A DNA stretch of 64,000 nucleotides, from positions 31,565 to 95,564 of the forward strand of contig JAFTFG010000010.1 in the NCBI GenBank assembly GCA_017449675.1, given 5' to 3'. The notes under the pieces were generated by a model. That model was given only the letters and a program-made list of their open reading frames with translations, had not been told where the DNA came from and searched no databases. Shown piece after piece: positions 40,921 to 50,071 of this stretch. The stretch's first letter is position 1, and each line of letters starts with the position of its first letter. Both the position numbers and the translations under genes were made by a program. This DNA comes from Prevotella sp. (GTDB lineage Bacteria; Bacteroidota; Bacteroidia; Bacteroidales; Bacteroidaceae).

Positions 40921-42951
40921 ATGAACTTCGAATTAATATCAAAATACAAACCGACAGGTGATCAGCCTGAGGCTATTCGCCAATTGACAGACGGTCTTAA
41001 CAGAGGCGACAAGGCACAAGTGCTATTAGGCGTAACAGGATCCGGTAAGACATTCACAATGGCAAATGTCATTGCCAACATCAACCGTCCCACCCTCATT
41101 CTCTCACACAACAAGACACTAGCGGCCCAATTGTATGAGGAGATGAGAGGTTTCTTTCCCCATAATGCAGTAGAGTATTATGTCAGTTATTATGACTACT
41201 ACCAACCAGAGGCTTACCTTCCCTCAACAGATACCTATATCGAGAAGGACCTCGCCATTAACGAAGAGATTGACCGGCTAAGACTTCGTTCGGTAAGCGC
41301 CTTATTATCAGGTAGAAAAGATGTCGTTGTTGTATCTTCAGTTAGTTGTATCTATGGTATGGGAAGTCCTGTTGCCTTGCATGAGAATGTCATTGAATTA
41401 CACAAAGGACAGATTCTAGACCGCAACGCTCTGTTAAGAAAATTAGTAGCAGCCCTTTATGTCAGGAACGACATCGAACTCAAGCGTGGTTGCTTCAGGG
41501 TGAAGGGAGACACCATAGATATTGCAATGGCTTATAACGAGACGATCCTCCGCATTACCTTCTGGGATGACGAGATTGATGCCATTGAGGAACTGGATGC
41601 CGTCACGATGGATCGTCTTTCCTCTTTTGAGGAATACAAACTCTACCCTGCCAATCTCTTTATGACCACACAGGAACAGACAAATATCGCCATCAGACAA
41701 ATACAGGACGACCTGGTTAAACAGGTAGCGTTCTTTGAGGAAACGGGAGATACTATCAAAGCACAGCGCATCAAGGAACGTGTAGAGTACGATATGGAAA
41801 TGATCAAAGAACTCGGACATTGTTCTGGCATAGAGAACTATTCTCGCTATTTCGATGGCAGACAGGCGGGAGAACGCCCTTATTGCCTACTCGATTTCTT
41901 CCCCGAAGACTATCTGTTATTGATAGACGAAAGTCATGTCAGTGTTCCACAAATTGGTGCTATGTACGGAGGTGACAGAGCCCGTAAGACCAATCTGGTG
42001 GAATTCGGTTTCCGACTGCCGGCAGCCTTTGACAACAGACCATTGACCTTTGAGGAATTCAAGCAAATGACCCATCAGGTCATTTACGTCAGTGCGACTC
42101 CGGCAGACTACGAGTTAAACGAGGCAGAAGGTGTCGTTGTAGAACAACTCATCCGCCCCACCGGTCTGTTGGATCCAGAGATAGAAGTCCGTCCGACAGA
42201 GAATCAGATTGACGATTTGATGGACGAGATCCAGACCCGTATTCATCGCAAGGAACGCGTACTGGTGACTACACTGACCAAACGTATGGCAGAAGAACTG
42301 AGTGAGTATCTACTCAACAACGGTATACAAACCGCCTATATCCATAGTGAGGTAACGACCCTTGACCGTGTGAAAATCCTAGAGAACCTGCGAAACGGAA
42401 CTTATGATGTTCTGGTGGGTGTCAACCTGCTACGTGAAGGCCTTGACCTGCCAGAAGTATCTCTCGTCGCTATATTGGATGCCGACAAGGAAGGGTTTCT
42501 CCGTTCTCATCGCAGTCTCACACAGACCGCCGGTCGTGCCGCCCGTAATGTCAATGGCAAAGTCATCATGTACGCTGATACCATTACTGCCTCCATGCAA
42601 CTCACGATTGACGAGACAGCACGCCGTCGCATGAAACAGATGCGGTATAACGAGGAGCACGGTATTACTCCCCAACAGATTGAAAAGGCACTTCGACAAA
42701 GTGACCTGCGGCAGTTGACGGAAGACGAGACGACAGGAAAGCAGGCACAGACAGCATATATCAGTCCTATGGAGCATGGAGCCTTCGCCGCAGATCCCAT
42801 CGTACAACGGATGACTCGTCCACAACTGGAAAAGAGTATTGCAGAGACCACCCGTCTGATGAAAGAAGCAGCCAAGAGACTCGATTTCCTACAAGCCGCC
42901 CAATACCGTGACGAAATCATTCGTCTGCAGAAAGAACTCGAATTAAAATAA
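40921..42951 (+). CDS. uvrB: Excinuclease ABC subunit B
   Basis: This 676-aa damage-recognition helicase of nucleotide excision repair has Walker A LLGVTGSGKTFTMAN, the beta-hairpin YYVSYYDYYQPEAYLPSTDTYIEKD (around residues 85-110), LLIDESHVSVPQ, the later helicase motifs VGVNLLREGLDLPEVSLV and QTAGRAARN, and a C-terminal UvrC-binding UVR motif (KEAAKRLDFLQAAQYRDEI). The start ATG at 40921 fits the promoter; an in-frame ATG at 40912 lies inside the -7. Confidence 0.97.
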   Translation: MNFELISKYKPTGDQPEAIRQLTDGLNRGDKAQVLLGVTGSGKTFTMANVIANINRPTLILSHNKTLAAQLYEEMRGFFPHNAVEYYVSYYDYYQPEAYLPSTDTYIEKDLAINEEIDRLRLRSVSALLSGRKDVVVVSSVSCIYGMGSPVALHENVIELHKGQILDRNALLRKLVAALYVRNDIELKRGCFRVKGDTIDIAMAYNETILRITFWDDEIDAIEELDAVTMDRLSSFEEYKLYPANLFMTTQEQTNIAIRQIQDDLVKQVAFFEETGDTIKAQRIKERVEYDMEMIKELGHCSGIENYSRYFDGRQAGERPYCLLDFFPEDYLLLIDESHVSVPQIGAMYGGDRARKTNLVEFGFRLPAAFDNRPLTFEEFKQMTHQVIYVSATPADYELNEAEGVVVEQLIRPTGLLDPEIEVRPTENQIDDLMDEIQTRIHRKERVLVTTLTKRMAEELSEYLLNNGIQTAYIHSEVTTLDRVKILENLRNGTYDVLVGVNLLREGLDLPEVSLVAILDADKEGFLRSHRSLTQTAGRAARNVNGKVIMYADTITASMQLTIDETARRRMKQMRYNEEHGITPQQIEKALRQSDLRQLTEDETTGKQAQTAYISPMEHGAFAADPIVQRMTRPQLEKSIAETTRLMKEAAKRLDFLQAAQYRDEIIRLQKELELK

Positions 42952-42989
42952 ATTATCATAATTTATTAGGCTTTTCTATTGATAATTAT

Positions 42990-42997
42990 TATTTTTG
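42990..42997 (+). promoter_or_regulatory. -7 element for the DUF4468/porin operon
   Basis: TATTTTTG ends 33 bp before the ATG at 43031. No TTTG lies at the usual spacing. Confidence 0.5.
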
Positions 42998-43030
42998 CAT
43001 CCAAATTAGAAGAACAAACAAATAAGAACT

Positions 43031-43654
43031 ATGAAACAATTTGCATGGATGATGCTGCTTGCCAGCATACCAATGACAGGCATTGCCCAGAATACATGGG
43101 AACAACCTGAGAAGAAAGAAGAAGTTGCAAAGGTTGAGGTGGTAAAACCAAATCCTGACCAGAAATATCTGAATGGTGCCGTTCCCGAAGTAAACGGGAA
43201 GGTGGTCTTCAGCAAGACATTTGAGGCTCCCGGTAAAACTGCTTTCGATATTTACAATATCCTCGGCAAGTTCTTTCAAGACATGACACATGAGTCGAAT
43301 CAACTCAATAGTATGCTGGTAAAAGCCGATACGACAGACTATGAATTAGGGGCCAGTTATGAGGAATGGTTGGTATTCCGCAAGAATGCCATCTCCCTTG
43401 ACCGCACCCGTTTGTACTATGTCTTAAAGGCTGCCTGCCAGAATGGGAAAGTCATTGTCGAGATGTCACATATTAAATACCTTTATGAGGAAGAACGTAC
43501 TCCCCAACGCTATAAGGCAGAAGAATGGATTACCGACAAGGAGGCTGTCAATAAGAAAAACACCAAGTTACTTCCCATTACAGGAAAATTCCGTCGTAAG
43601 ACCATTGACCGCAAGGACTACCTATTCAATAAAATTGAGGAATTGTTGAAATGA
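43031..43654 (+). CDS. DUF4468 domain secreted protein
   Basis: This 207-aa protein has a Sec signal peptide (residues 1-19, ending GIAQ). It then carries a short Lys/Glu-rich linker and a DUF4468-like domain beginning near YLNGAVPEVNGKVVFSKTFEAPGKTAFDIYNIL. Such domains are common in secreted Bacteroidales proteins and their function is unknown. It is first of three overlapping genes leading to a porin, so a role in the outer envelope is likely but unproven. Confidence 0.82.
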   Translation: MKQFAWMMLLASIPMTGIAQNTWEQPEKKEEVAKVEVVKPNPDQKYLNGAVPEVNGKVVFSKTFEAPGKTAFDIYNILGKFFQDMTHESNQLNSMLVKADTTDYELGASYEEWLVFRKNAISLDRTRLYYVLKAACQNGKVIVEMSHIKYLYEEERTPQRYKAEEWITDKEAVNKKNTKLLPITGKFRRKTIDRKDYLFNKIEELLK

Positions 43655-43824
43655 GACTGTTACGCAATATCCTCAATACGATTTTCATTATTGGTGCACT
43701 GATCGGTATGGCACTGTTTTATATGGGGCATAAAGAAACAGGCACCTATATTATCATTGCGGCGATGGCTTTCAAGTTTGTTGAGGTTGTCGTACGCCTG
43801 CTAAAACTCGAAGAGAAAAATTGA
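43651..43824 (+). CDS. 57-aa two-helix membrane protein
   Basis: ATGA overlap with the DUF4468 gene and a TTGA overlap with the porin start bracket this frame, a strong sign of translation. The product starts MRLLRNILNTIFIIGALIGM, has two hydrophobic stretches (about residues 7-24 and 31-46) separated by GHKETGTY, and ends in charged residues. It matches no named family I recognise. Confidence 0.75.
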   Translation: MRLLRNILNTIFIIGALIGMALFYMGHKETGTYIIIAAMAFKFVEVVVRLLKLEEKN

Positions 43825-46178
43825 AGAAACGACTTTACACATTGTCTCTGTTGGTATATATAACCTCAGCGATACAGGCTCAGGTATATAATCAGATAGA
43901 CGAGGAAGGCATGATTACCCAGCGTGATGAGCGTGATGGTAATTTCAACCCTAATCGCCACGATTCCATACCCAACAAGGAGATTCCACGTGGTGTTCGG
44001 GTGTGGACTGTTGACCGTCGCTTTGGCGATGTGCACCCCGCCCAACTTGACACGATGCCGCATCTATACCCCAATACGATATTCAATACGGGAGTTTATG
44101 GGGACTATAACTCTACTGGAAATAACTATTCGCCTCGTTTGAGCCGTATATTCATTGATCGACCGATGACCAGTAACTTTTTCTTTACCCAACCCTACGA
44201 CTATACGGTAAAGGAACCGGACGAGTTCCTATATGTCAACACCCTCTCACCCTATACCAATATCAGTTACGATAACTGTGGCAACAAGCAGAATGGAGAA
44301 GACCATATAGACGCTAAATTTGGAGTGAATGCCAACAAACGGTTGGGATTTGGTTTCGACTTGGACTATCATTATGCCAGAGGTTATTATCAAAACCAGA
44401 GCAACTCGAATTTCAGAGCGACCTTGTATTCCACCTATATCGGTGATCGCTACCAGATGCATGCCATGTTCTCCACTTACCATCGTAAACTGACAGAGAA
44501 TGGCGGTATCACGGACGACAACTTTATTGTGCATCCAGAGACCAAGGAGACATCTTTTACAGAAGAAGAGATTCCCACAGTCCTCTCACAGAACTGGAAC
44601 CGTAACAATTCCGTGCATTTCTTCCTCTCCCACCGATACAATCTGGGATTCTATCGCAAGGTAAAGATGACGGACGAGGAGATCAAGGCACGACAGTTTG
44701 CCGCTGCCTCTGCCAAGGAGAAAAAGGTCAGAGAAGAGAAAGGTAAAATTGGTGAAGACAGTAAACTGGGACGTAAAGGAGAAAAGATTGCAGGAGATGC
44801 TCCGAAAGGGAGACCAGAGAACGCACGTATAGCAGGTGACCTTCCAAAAGACGGTACCAAACCCATCAACACGACAGACTCCACCCGCATTCAGGTTGAC
44901 TCCCAGGAAAAAATGGATAGTCTGATGGCTGCTCAAGTTCTTCAAGACTCCATCGAAGCGACAATGAAACGTGAGTATGTCCCTGTCACCAGTTTCATTC
45001 ACACACTCGACCTCAACAGCCATAACCGTATCTATCAGGCCTACACCTCACCAGACGGTTATTACATGGATACCTTCTATAATTATAATAATGAGGGGGA
45101 ATACAGCAACGACTCCATCTACGACCAGTTCAAATACCTGTCGGTGAAGAACACCTTTGCCGTAGCGTTGCTCGAAGGTTTCAACAAATATGCCAAGGCC
45201 GGACTAAAAGGTTTCGTCAGTTATGAATACCGTCGATTCAAGATGCCTGACCTACAGGAAGGTAGTGATGCCTATTTTCTCAATTCATGGACAGGACATT
45301 GTCTGAGTGTAGGAGGACAGTTGTCGAAAACGCAGGGAAAGACCCTCCATTATAATGTGACGGCAGAGACTTGTCTGACAGGTATGGATGCCGGCTCTCT
45401 GAATATCGACGCTAATGCCGACCTCAATTTCCGACTCTTCGGAGATACGGTACAGTTGGCGGCAAGAGCATATTTCCTACGGAAGGCACCCGGTTTCCTT
45501 CAGGAGAACTATCACTCGAAGCACCTCTGGTGGGATAATGACCTCTCTGCAGAAACGAGAACGCATATCGAGGGGCGTTTCTCCCTTGCCAAGACCCATA
45601 CTCAACTACGTGTGGCCATTGATGAGATACAGAACTATACCTACTTCGGTATGAACTATGCGGTCACTGATTCTTACGGACGCTCAGGTCTCACCGCAGG
45701 AGTCTATCAGGAGAGCGGTAATATCAATGTCATCACAGCACAGTTGCGTCAGGATTTCCGTTTGGGTATCCTTAACTGGGAGAATGTCATCACTTATCAG
45801 AATTCCAGCAACAAAGACGTACTACCTCTTCCGACATTGAATATCTTCACCAACCTGTATCTGAAATTCAAGATAGCCAGGGTGCTCAGTGTAGAATTTG
45901 GTGGTTATGCCTATTATTTCACCAAGTATTATGCCCCCGACTATGTTCCACAGTTAGGACAGTTTGCCATACAACAGAATGCGGACAGCCGTGTTGAACT
46001 GGGTGGTTATCCCTTTGTGGATGTCTATGCCAATTTCCACCTGAAACGTGCCCGTTTCTTCATCATGATGAGTCACGTTAATAATGCCTCAGGCAACAAG
46101 ATGATGTTTCTATCCCCCCACTACCCCACAAATGGTAGCGTACTGCGATTAGGTGTCTCTTGGAATTTCTACAACTAA
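43821..46178 (+). CDS. Putative porin, Bacteroidetes family
   Basis: This 785-aa protein has a signal peptide (MKKRLYTLSLLVYITSAIQA) from a TTG start that overlaps the preceding stop. Long stretches of alternating aromatic and polar residues follow, as in outer-membrane beta-strands (FGFDLDYHYARGYYQNQSNSNFRATLYSTY, HTQLRVAIDEIQNYTYFGMNYA), and the C-terminal strand ends LGVSWNFYN with a terminal aromatic-Asn. An insertion at about 285-370 is Lys/Glu-rich and probably extracellular or periplasmic. It fits the large putative porin family of this phylum. The substrate is unknown. Confidence 0.85.
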   Translation: MKKRLYTLSLLVYITSAIQAQVYNQIDEEGMITQRDERDGNFNPNRHDSIPNKEIPRGVRVWTVDRRFGDVHPAQLDTMPHLYPNTIFNTGVYGDYNSTGNNYSPRLSRIFIDRPMTSNFFFTQPYDYTVKEPDEFLYVNTLSPYTNISYDNCGNKQNGEDHIDAKFGVNANKRLGFGFDLDYHYARGYYQNQSNSNFRATLYSTYIGDRYQMHAMFSTYHRKLTENGGITDDNFIVHPETKETSFTEEEIPTVLSQNWNRNNSVHFFLSHRYNLGFYRKVKMTDEEIKARQFAAASAKEKKVREEKGKIGEDSKLGRKGEKIAGDAPKGRPENARIAGDLPKDGTKPINTTDSTRIQVDSQEKMDSLMAAQVLQDSIEATMKREYVPVTSFIHTLDLNSHNRIYQAYTSPDGYYMDTFYNYNNEGEYSNDSIYDQFKYLSVKNTFAVALLEGFNKYAKAGLKGFVSYEYRRFKMPDLQEGSDAYFLNSWTGHCLSVGGQLSKTQGKTLHYNVTAETCLTGMDAGSLNIDANADLNFRLFGDTVQLAARAYFLRKAPGFLQENYHSKHLWWDNDLSAETRTHIEGRFSLAKTHTQLRVAIDEIQNYTYFGMNYAVTDSYGRSGLTAGVYQESGNINVITAQLRQDFRLGILNWENVITYQNSSNKDVLPLPTLNIFTNLYLKFKIARVLSVEFGGYAYYFTKYYAPDYVPQLGQFAIQQNADSRVELGGYPFVDVYANFHLKRARFFIMMSHVNNASGNKMMFLSPHYPTNGSVLRLGVSWNFYN

Positions 46179-46193
46179 CATTTCCTGAGGATT

Positions 46194-46835
46194 CTAGATG
46201 GTGCCAGACTCCTCTTGGAAAATACGATCAAAGACCTTCCGCATTTCTGTTGGATTAGCGATGAGCGAGCGTAACGCATTCAGGTTACGCTCGTTTTCTG
46301 ATCCGTGAATCCACAGACGGATATAGCCGTTGACTGAGTATTTTTCTGACATATGCTGACAGAACCGTCTCCAATGGCCCTCCATATCCATCTCAGGATA
46401 GTTGGAAAGTCCAAACTGTATCGTACGACGGATCACCGTTTCTGGAGCCAAGTCCCGATCGGCTTCCGCCACAATCTTGCCATAGATACTACGTGGAGCA
46501 TGTGATGCCGAAGCCCGGTGGTCTTCCACCGCCTCTTTCATCACCTTTATCTGCTCCGGAGAAAACCAACGTTTCAACCGGGCATCCTGCATCAGTATCT
46601 TACCTCCTGTCTGATGATGAATAGCACGAGGACCACTCAGTCCCAGATCATGATAGGCTGCAATGACATATACCATATTCATATCAGCACCGGTCTGACG
46701 GGCCAGGAGCATTGAACGGCGTATCACACGGGTGACATGACTCAGGTTATGAGCCTTGTCGAACTCCGCATAACGAGGTAGTATCTGTGTCTCCACAAAT
46801 TCCACCAAATCAAGACTGGCGGTATTGTTAATCAT
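46194..46835 (-). CDS. HD-domain phosphohydrolase-like protein
   Basis: This 213-aa protein has the HD signature: NLSHVTRVIRRSMLLARQTG gives the first His, AAYHDLGLSG the His-Asp pair, and EDHRASAS and EADRDLAP the later ligands. HD proteins are metal-dependent phosphohydrolases acting on nucleotides or cyclic dinucleotides; the substrate here is unknown. The ATG at 46835 is used because the longer frame begins beyond the menA promoter. It is divergent from menA and convergent with the porin gene. Confidence 0.85.
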   Translation of the reverse strand: MINNTASLDLVEFVETQILPRYAEFDKAHNLSHVTRVIRRSMLLARQTGADMNMVYVIAAYHDLGLSGPRAIHHQTGGKILMQDARLKRWFSPEQIKVMKEAVEDHRASASHAPRSIYGKIVAEADRDLAPETVIRRTIQFGLSNYPEMDMEGHWRRFCQHMSEKYSVNGYIRLWIHGSENERNLNALRSLIANPTEMRKVFDRIFQEESGTI

Positions 46836-46853
46836 CAGAAAGTGGTTAAAATT

Positions 46854-46885
46854 TTTGCAAATATACACAATAATCCTTACTTTTG
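46854..46885 (+). promoter_or_regulatory. menA promoter
   Basis: TTTG 46854-46857, 20 bp and TACTTTTG 46878-46885. ATG 46910 follows about 20 nt after the expected start. Confidence 0.8.
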
Positions 46886-46889
46886 CAAG
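46858..46889 (-). promoter_or_regulatory. HD-gene promoter overlapping that of menA
   Basis: The minus strand reads CTTG (46889-46886, one mismatch from TTTG), 20 bp and TATATTTG (46865-46858). It occupies almost the same bases as the menA promoter, facing the other way. Confidence 0.5.
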
Positions 46890-46909
46890 AAGTTTCAAGA
46901 AAAAACAAT

Positions 46910-47821
46910 ATGAGTGATACAACCATCCGACAAAACTCCATCCATGCCTGGATACTGGCAGCACGCCCTAAGACGTTATCAGGGGCTGCGGTACCCGTAT
47001 TGATTGGATTATCCTTAGCGTATATCGATTCTCTGCAATATGGTTATGACGTGTTCAGTTGGACTGCTGCTGTCCTGTGCATGCTCTTCGCACTAGTGAT
47101 GCAGATTGATGCCAACTTCGTCAATGACTTCTTCGACTATGCCCGAGGAAACGACGATAGTGCGACACGGCTCGGTCCTTTACGTGCCTGTACTCAGGGT
47201 TGGGTCAGTCTCTCCGCCATGAAAAAAGCCATTGCCACGACCACCTGTCTGGCGTGCGTCATCGGACTTCCCCTGATATATTATGGTGGTTTGGAAATGG
47301 TGATTGTTGGCCTGTGTTGTGTCGTCTTCTGTTTTCTCTACACCACACACCTATCCTATCTCGGTATGGGCGACCTTCTGGTATTGCTGTTCTTCGGCAT
47401 CGTACCAGTATGTATTACCTACTATGTACAACTGCATACGGTCACCTCACAGGTATTTATTGCCTCTATAGCCTGCGGACTGGTCATCGATGGCCTGTTG
47501 ATTGTCAACAATTACAGAGATCGTGAGAATGATCGGCGTGACGGTAAAAAGACCCTCGTAGTACATCTTGGAGAAAAGACCACCGAATGGCTCTATCTGG
47601 CCATTGGCATAGTAGCAGCCCTGTTGGGGGTCGTTTTCTGGACGAACGGCCATATCATAGCATTCATCCTGCCACTTATCTATCTGGTACTGCACATCTT
47701 CACTTGGTTGAAGATGCGACGTATCCGTCAGGGCAGACAACTGAATGAATGTCTGGGAGAGACCGCCCGTAATATTCTCATCTACGGACTCACAGTGTCG
47801 GCGGGGTTGCTCCTTCTCTGA
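46910..47821 (+). CDS. menA: 1,4-dihydroxy-2-naphthoate polyprenyltransferase
   Basis: This 303-aa UbiA-family membrane enzyme attaches the polyprenyl tail in menaquinone synthesis. It has about eight hydrophobic segments, the start region AWILAARPKTLSGAAVPVLIG typical of MenA, the first Asp-rich motif NFVNDFFDYARGNDD, and the second NNYRDRENDRRDGKKTL. Start 46910 is used; the promoter -7 overlaps the longer frame's first codons. Its last 32 bp overlap the convergent small membrane protein gene. Confidence 0.95.
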   Translation: MSDTTIRQNSIHAWILAARPKTLSGAAVPVLIGLSLAYIDSLQYGYDVFSWTAAVLCMLFALVMQIDANFVNDFFDYARGNDDSATRLGPLRACTQGWVSLSAMKKAIATTTCLACVIGLPLIYYGGLEMVIVGLCCVVFCFLYTTHLSYLGMGDLLVLLFFGIVPVCITYYVQLHTVTSQVFIASIACGLVIDGLLIVNNYRDRENDRRDGKKTLVVHLGEKTTEWLYLAIGIVAALLGVVFWTNGHIIAFILPLIYLVLHIFTWLKMRRIRQGRQLNECLGETARNILIYGLTVSAGLLLL

Positions 47822-47966
47822 GGAAGAAATACCACAGGGCTATCATAACGATAATCAGAATGATCGTGATGATACTCTTCAACAGGCATCCTGCAATTTT
47901 CTTAACCACAAAGAAGCCGATAACAATCATCAATAAAAGGGCAATATAATACGTTATATTCTCCAT
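47790..47966 (-). CDS. 58-aa small membrane protein
   Basis: An ATG at 47966 opens 58 codons to TGA at 47790-47792. The product begins MENITYYIALLLMIVIGFFV, has two hydrophobic segments (about residues 6-21 and 31-48) joined by KKIAGCLLKS, and ends REGATPPTL. It lies 6 bp after the pseudouridine synthase gene on the same strand, so it is probably co-transcribed. It matches no named family. The 3' end overlaps menA by 32 bp. Confidence 0.6.
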   Translation of the reverse strand: MENITYYIALLLMIVIGFFVVKKIAGCLLKSIITIILIIVMIALWYFFLREGATPPTL

Positions 47967-47972
47967 GTTCGT

Positions 47973-48866
47973 CTATTTGAAAAGTTGTCGAAAAGCCACA
48001 GGAATAGGAGTCTCAAACTCCATCTGCTCGTGAGTGACAGGATGTTCCATACACAATAGGAAAGCATGCAGACAAAGACGGTGCAACGGATCGTCACCAT
48101 TTCCGTATTTCACATCACCACACACAGGATGCCCCATGTCTGCGGCATGGACTCGAATCTGGTTCTTACGTCCTGTTTCTAGTTTGAACTCCACCAATGA
48201 ATGGTCTATCGTACGGTTCAACACATGAAAGTGAGTAACTGCATATTTTCCTCCGTTGTCCACAGGTGATGAGAATGTCACATACGCCTTATTGTCCTTC
48301 AACCAGTTGGCAATAGTCCCCTCATTCTGTTCCATCTCACCACTAAGAACGGCGACATAACGACGGTCATATACGATATCGTGCCAGTAGTGCTCCAATG
48401 TCTGCTCCACATCAATATCCTTGGCATAAACCATCAACCCGGAGGTATCCCGATCGAGTCGGTGCACAACATGGGCTGTACAATTCTGGCGTGACTTCTT
48501 AAAATAATCATCCAGCACTGTCTTTACATTCAACGAGGAATGACCTGCAGCCATTGACAAAATACCTGTCTGTTTCTCCACAACGATCAACCAACGGTCC
48601 TCATACACAATTTTCAGCCAACGACTCTTAAACTGTGTCTGGTTGCGTTTCGTCTTGCTCACAGCCACTTTCATACCGGGTTTCAACTGAAAATCAAACT
48701 GACTCACCGTCTTGCCATCCACACGGATACCACGTCCCTGCAGGGTCAGTTTGATCTTATTACGGCTCTGCTTGACATTCTCCAACAGGAACTCCAACAG
48801 TCCCTGCTCTTTTGTAACTACGAAATGATCGTAGTCACCTTGTTGATTATACGGATTATATCTCAT
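47973..48866 (-). CDS. RluA-family pseudouridine synthase (first copy)
   Basis: This 297-aa enzyme has an S4-like N-terminal RNA-binding part (LLEFLLENVKQSRNKIKLTLQGRGIRVDGKTVSQFDFQLKPGM) and the RluA catalytic domain with VHRLDRDTSGLMVYAK (catalytic Asp), then LETGRKNQIRVHAADMGHPVCGDVKYG. It isomerises uridines in rRNA or tRNA; the exact target is not deducible. The start is ATG 48866, 8 bp below a promoter; the longer frame opens inside the promoter. Confidence 0.93.
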   Translation of the reverse strand: MRYNPYNQQGDYDHFVVTKEQGLLEFLLENVKQSRNKIKLTLQGRGIRVDGKTVSQFDFQLKPGMKVAVSKTKRNQTQFKSRWLKIVYEDRWLIVVEKQTGILSMAAGHSSLNVKTVLDDYFKKSRQNCTAHVVHRLDRDTSGLMVYAKDIDVEQTLEHYWHDIVYDRRYVAVLSGEMEQNEGTIANWLKDNKAYVTFSSPVDNGGKYAVTHFHVLNRTIDHSLVEFKLETGRKNQIRVHAADMGHPVCGDVKYGNGDDPLHRLCLHAFLLCMEHPVTHEQMEFETPIPVAFRQLFK

Positions 48867-48874
48867 TTCGGATG

Positions 48875-48906
48875 CGAAGGTACAAAGAACTCGGCAAAAA
48901 GCCAAA
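48875..48906 (-). promoter_or_regulatory. Promoter of the first RluA gene
   Basis: The minus strand reads TTTG (48906-48903), 20 bp and TACCTTCG (48882-48875; one base off TAnnTTTG). The message would start close to the ATG. Confidence 0.55.
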
Positions 48907-48926
48907 GGTTTTTCGAAAATTCCGTT

Positions 48927-50042
48927 TTATCGTGTCTGCAACTTCATTCCCTCTATCTGATTAGCCCGTCTGTCAGACTTAGGACTCAGGGTACCCTTCA
49001 GATACTGTTCGATTATCAGTCCCGCCATCGGGGCTGCCATATCTGCGCCAAACCCACCATGGTCAATGTATACGCAGATAGCGATCTTAGGTGCGTTCAT
49101 AGGAGCAAAGCCGATAAATGCCGAGTGGTCCTTCCCTGCATTTTCTACCGTACCCGTCTTACCGCAGATAGGATACGAGGTCTTGATACCTGCTGCCGTT
49201 CCTTTTTCCACAGCCATATACATACCCTCAATCACTGGTCCGTATGCCTTATGAGCCACCTTTGTCTGCCGCTTGGTAAGATACCTTTGGTTCTTGGTGT
49301 TCTTATGGATATGTGGAATATAATACCATCCCCTATTGGCAATAGTAACTGCCAGGTTGCAGAGTTGCAGGGGTGTACAAGTGACATCGCCCTGTCCCAT
49401 ACCGGCCCACCAGATGGTCTTGCCGTCCCATCCTTTCTTGTAGCGACGGTTCAGATAGTCGACACCAGCCAACAGACCTCCCTGTTCTCCTTGTATATCG
49501 ATGTGCATCGGGCCACCCAGTCCCATTGACTGCATATAGGAACGCCATCTTGTGATAGCCTCTTCTTTAGACTCATACATGAAATCATCGTTGATCATCG
49601 AGGCGAAAGTCATCAAGAACCAAGTATTACATGACTGTGCCAACGCATCAGTCACCCCCAATGGTGATCGGTGCTTGTGGCATCCCACCTTGATATTCCC
49701 ATCGGTGATCCCATTGTCGCATGCTACTGTAGTCTTCATATCTACAATACCCTCCGACAGTAATGTCAACGCCTGTGCCGTCTTGAAGGTTGATCCCGGT
49801 TCCCGAGGAACCCCGATGGCCTGTCGCACGTCTCTTCCCTTCGGTGTATTGGTAGCCAGACAGATAATCTCACCATTGGCAGGATTAATGGCAACGATAC
49901 TTCCCGTCTTACCCTTCAGAAGTCGCTCACCCAATTGCTGTAATAGCGGACGAAGGGTCAATGGTCCATCGGTAGGCAATCCCTGGGCACAAATCGTTCC
50001 ATAGCCCATCAAGACATAGAGTGAAATCAATAGTTTCTTCAT
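48927..50042 (-). CDS. Secreted penicillin-binding protein with transpeptidase domain only
   Basis: This 371-aa protein starts with a cleavable-looking signal peptide (to about residue 20, ICAQ) and goes almost directly into a PBP transpeptidase domain. The active-site motifs are intact: STFK (S84-K87), SCN (S137-N139) and KTGT (295-298). The pedestal/dimerisation domain and membrane anchor of class B PBPs (about 200 residues) are missing. It should bind penicillin and act as a D,D-transpeptidase or carboxypeptidase. It follows tamL by 29 bp on the same strand. Confidence 0.88.
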   Translation of the reverse strand: MKKLLISLYVLMGYGTICAQGLPTDGPLTLRPLLQQLGERLLKGKTGSIVAINPANGEIICLATNTPKGRDVRQAIGVPREPGSTFKTAQALTLLSEGIVDMKTTVACDNGITDGNIKVGCHKHRSPLGVTDALAQSCNTWFLMTFASMINDDFMYESKEEAITRWRSYMQSMGLGGPMHIDIQGEQGGLLAGVDYLNRRYKKGWDGKTIWWAGMGQGDVTCTPLQLCNLAVTIANRGWYYIPHIHKNTKNQRYLTKRQTKVAHKAYGPVIEGMYMAVEKGTAAGIKTSYPICGKTGTVENAGKDHSAFIGFAPMNAPKIAICVYIDHGGFGADMAAPMAGLIIEQYLKGTLSPKSDRRANQIEGMKLQTR

Positions 50043-50071
50043 AACGCTATCCTAGTACAGTCAACATATAA

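Noticed and set aside
42947-42967. Terminator after uvrB
   Set aside because: The 10-bp palindrome is purely A/T and has almost no loop; it is too weak to call.
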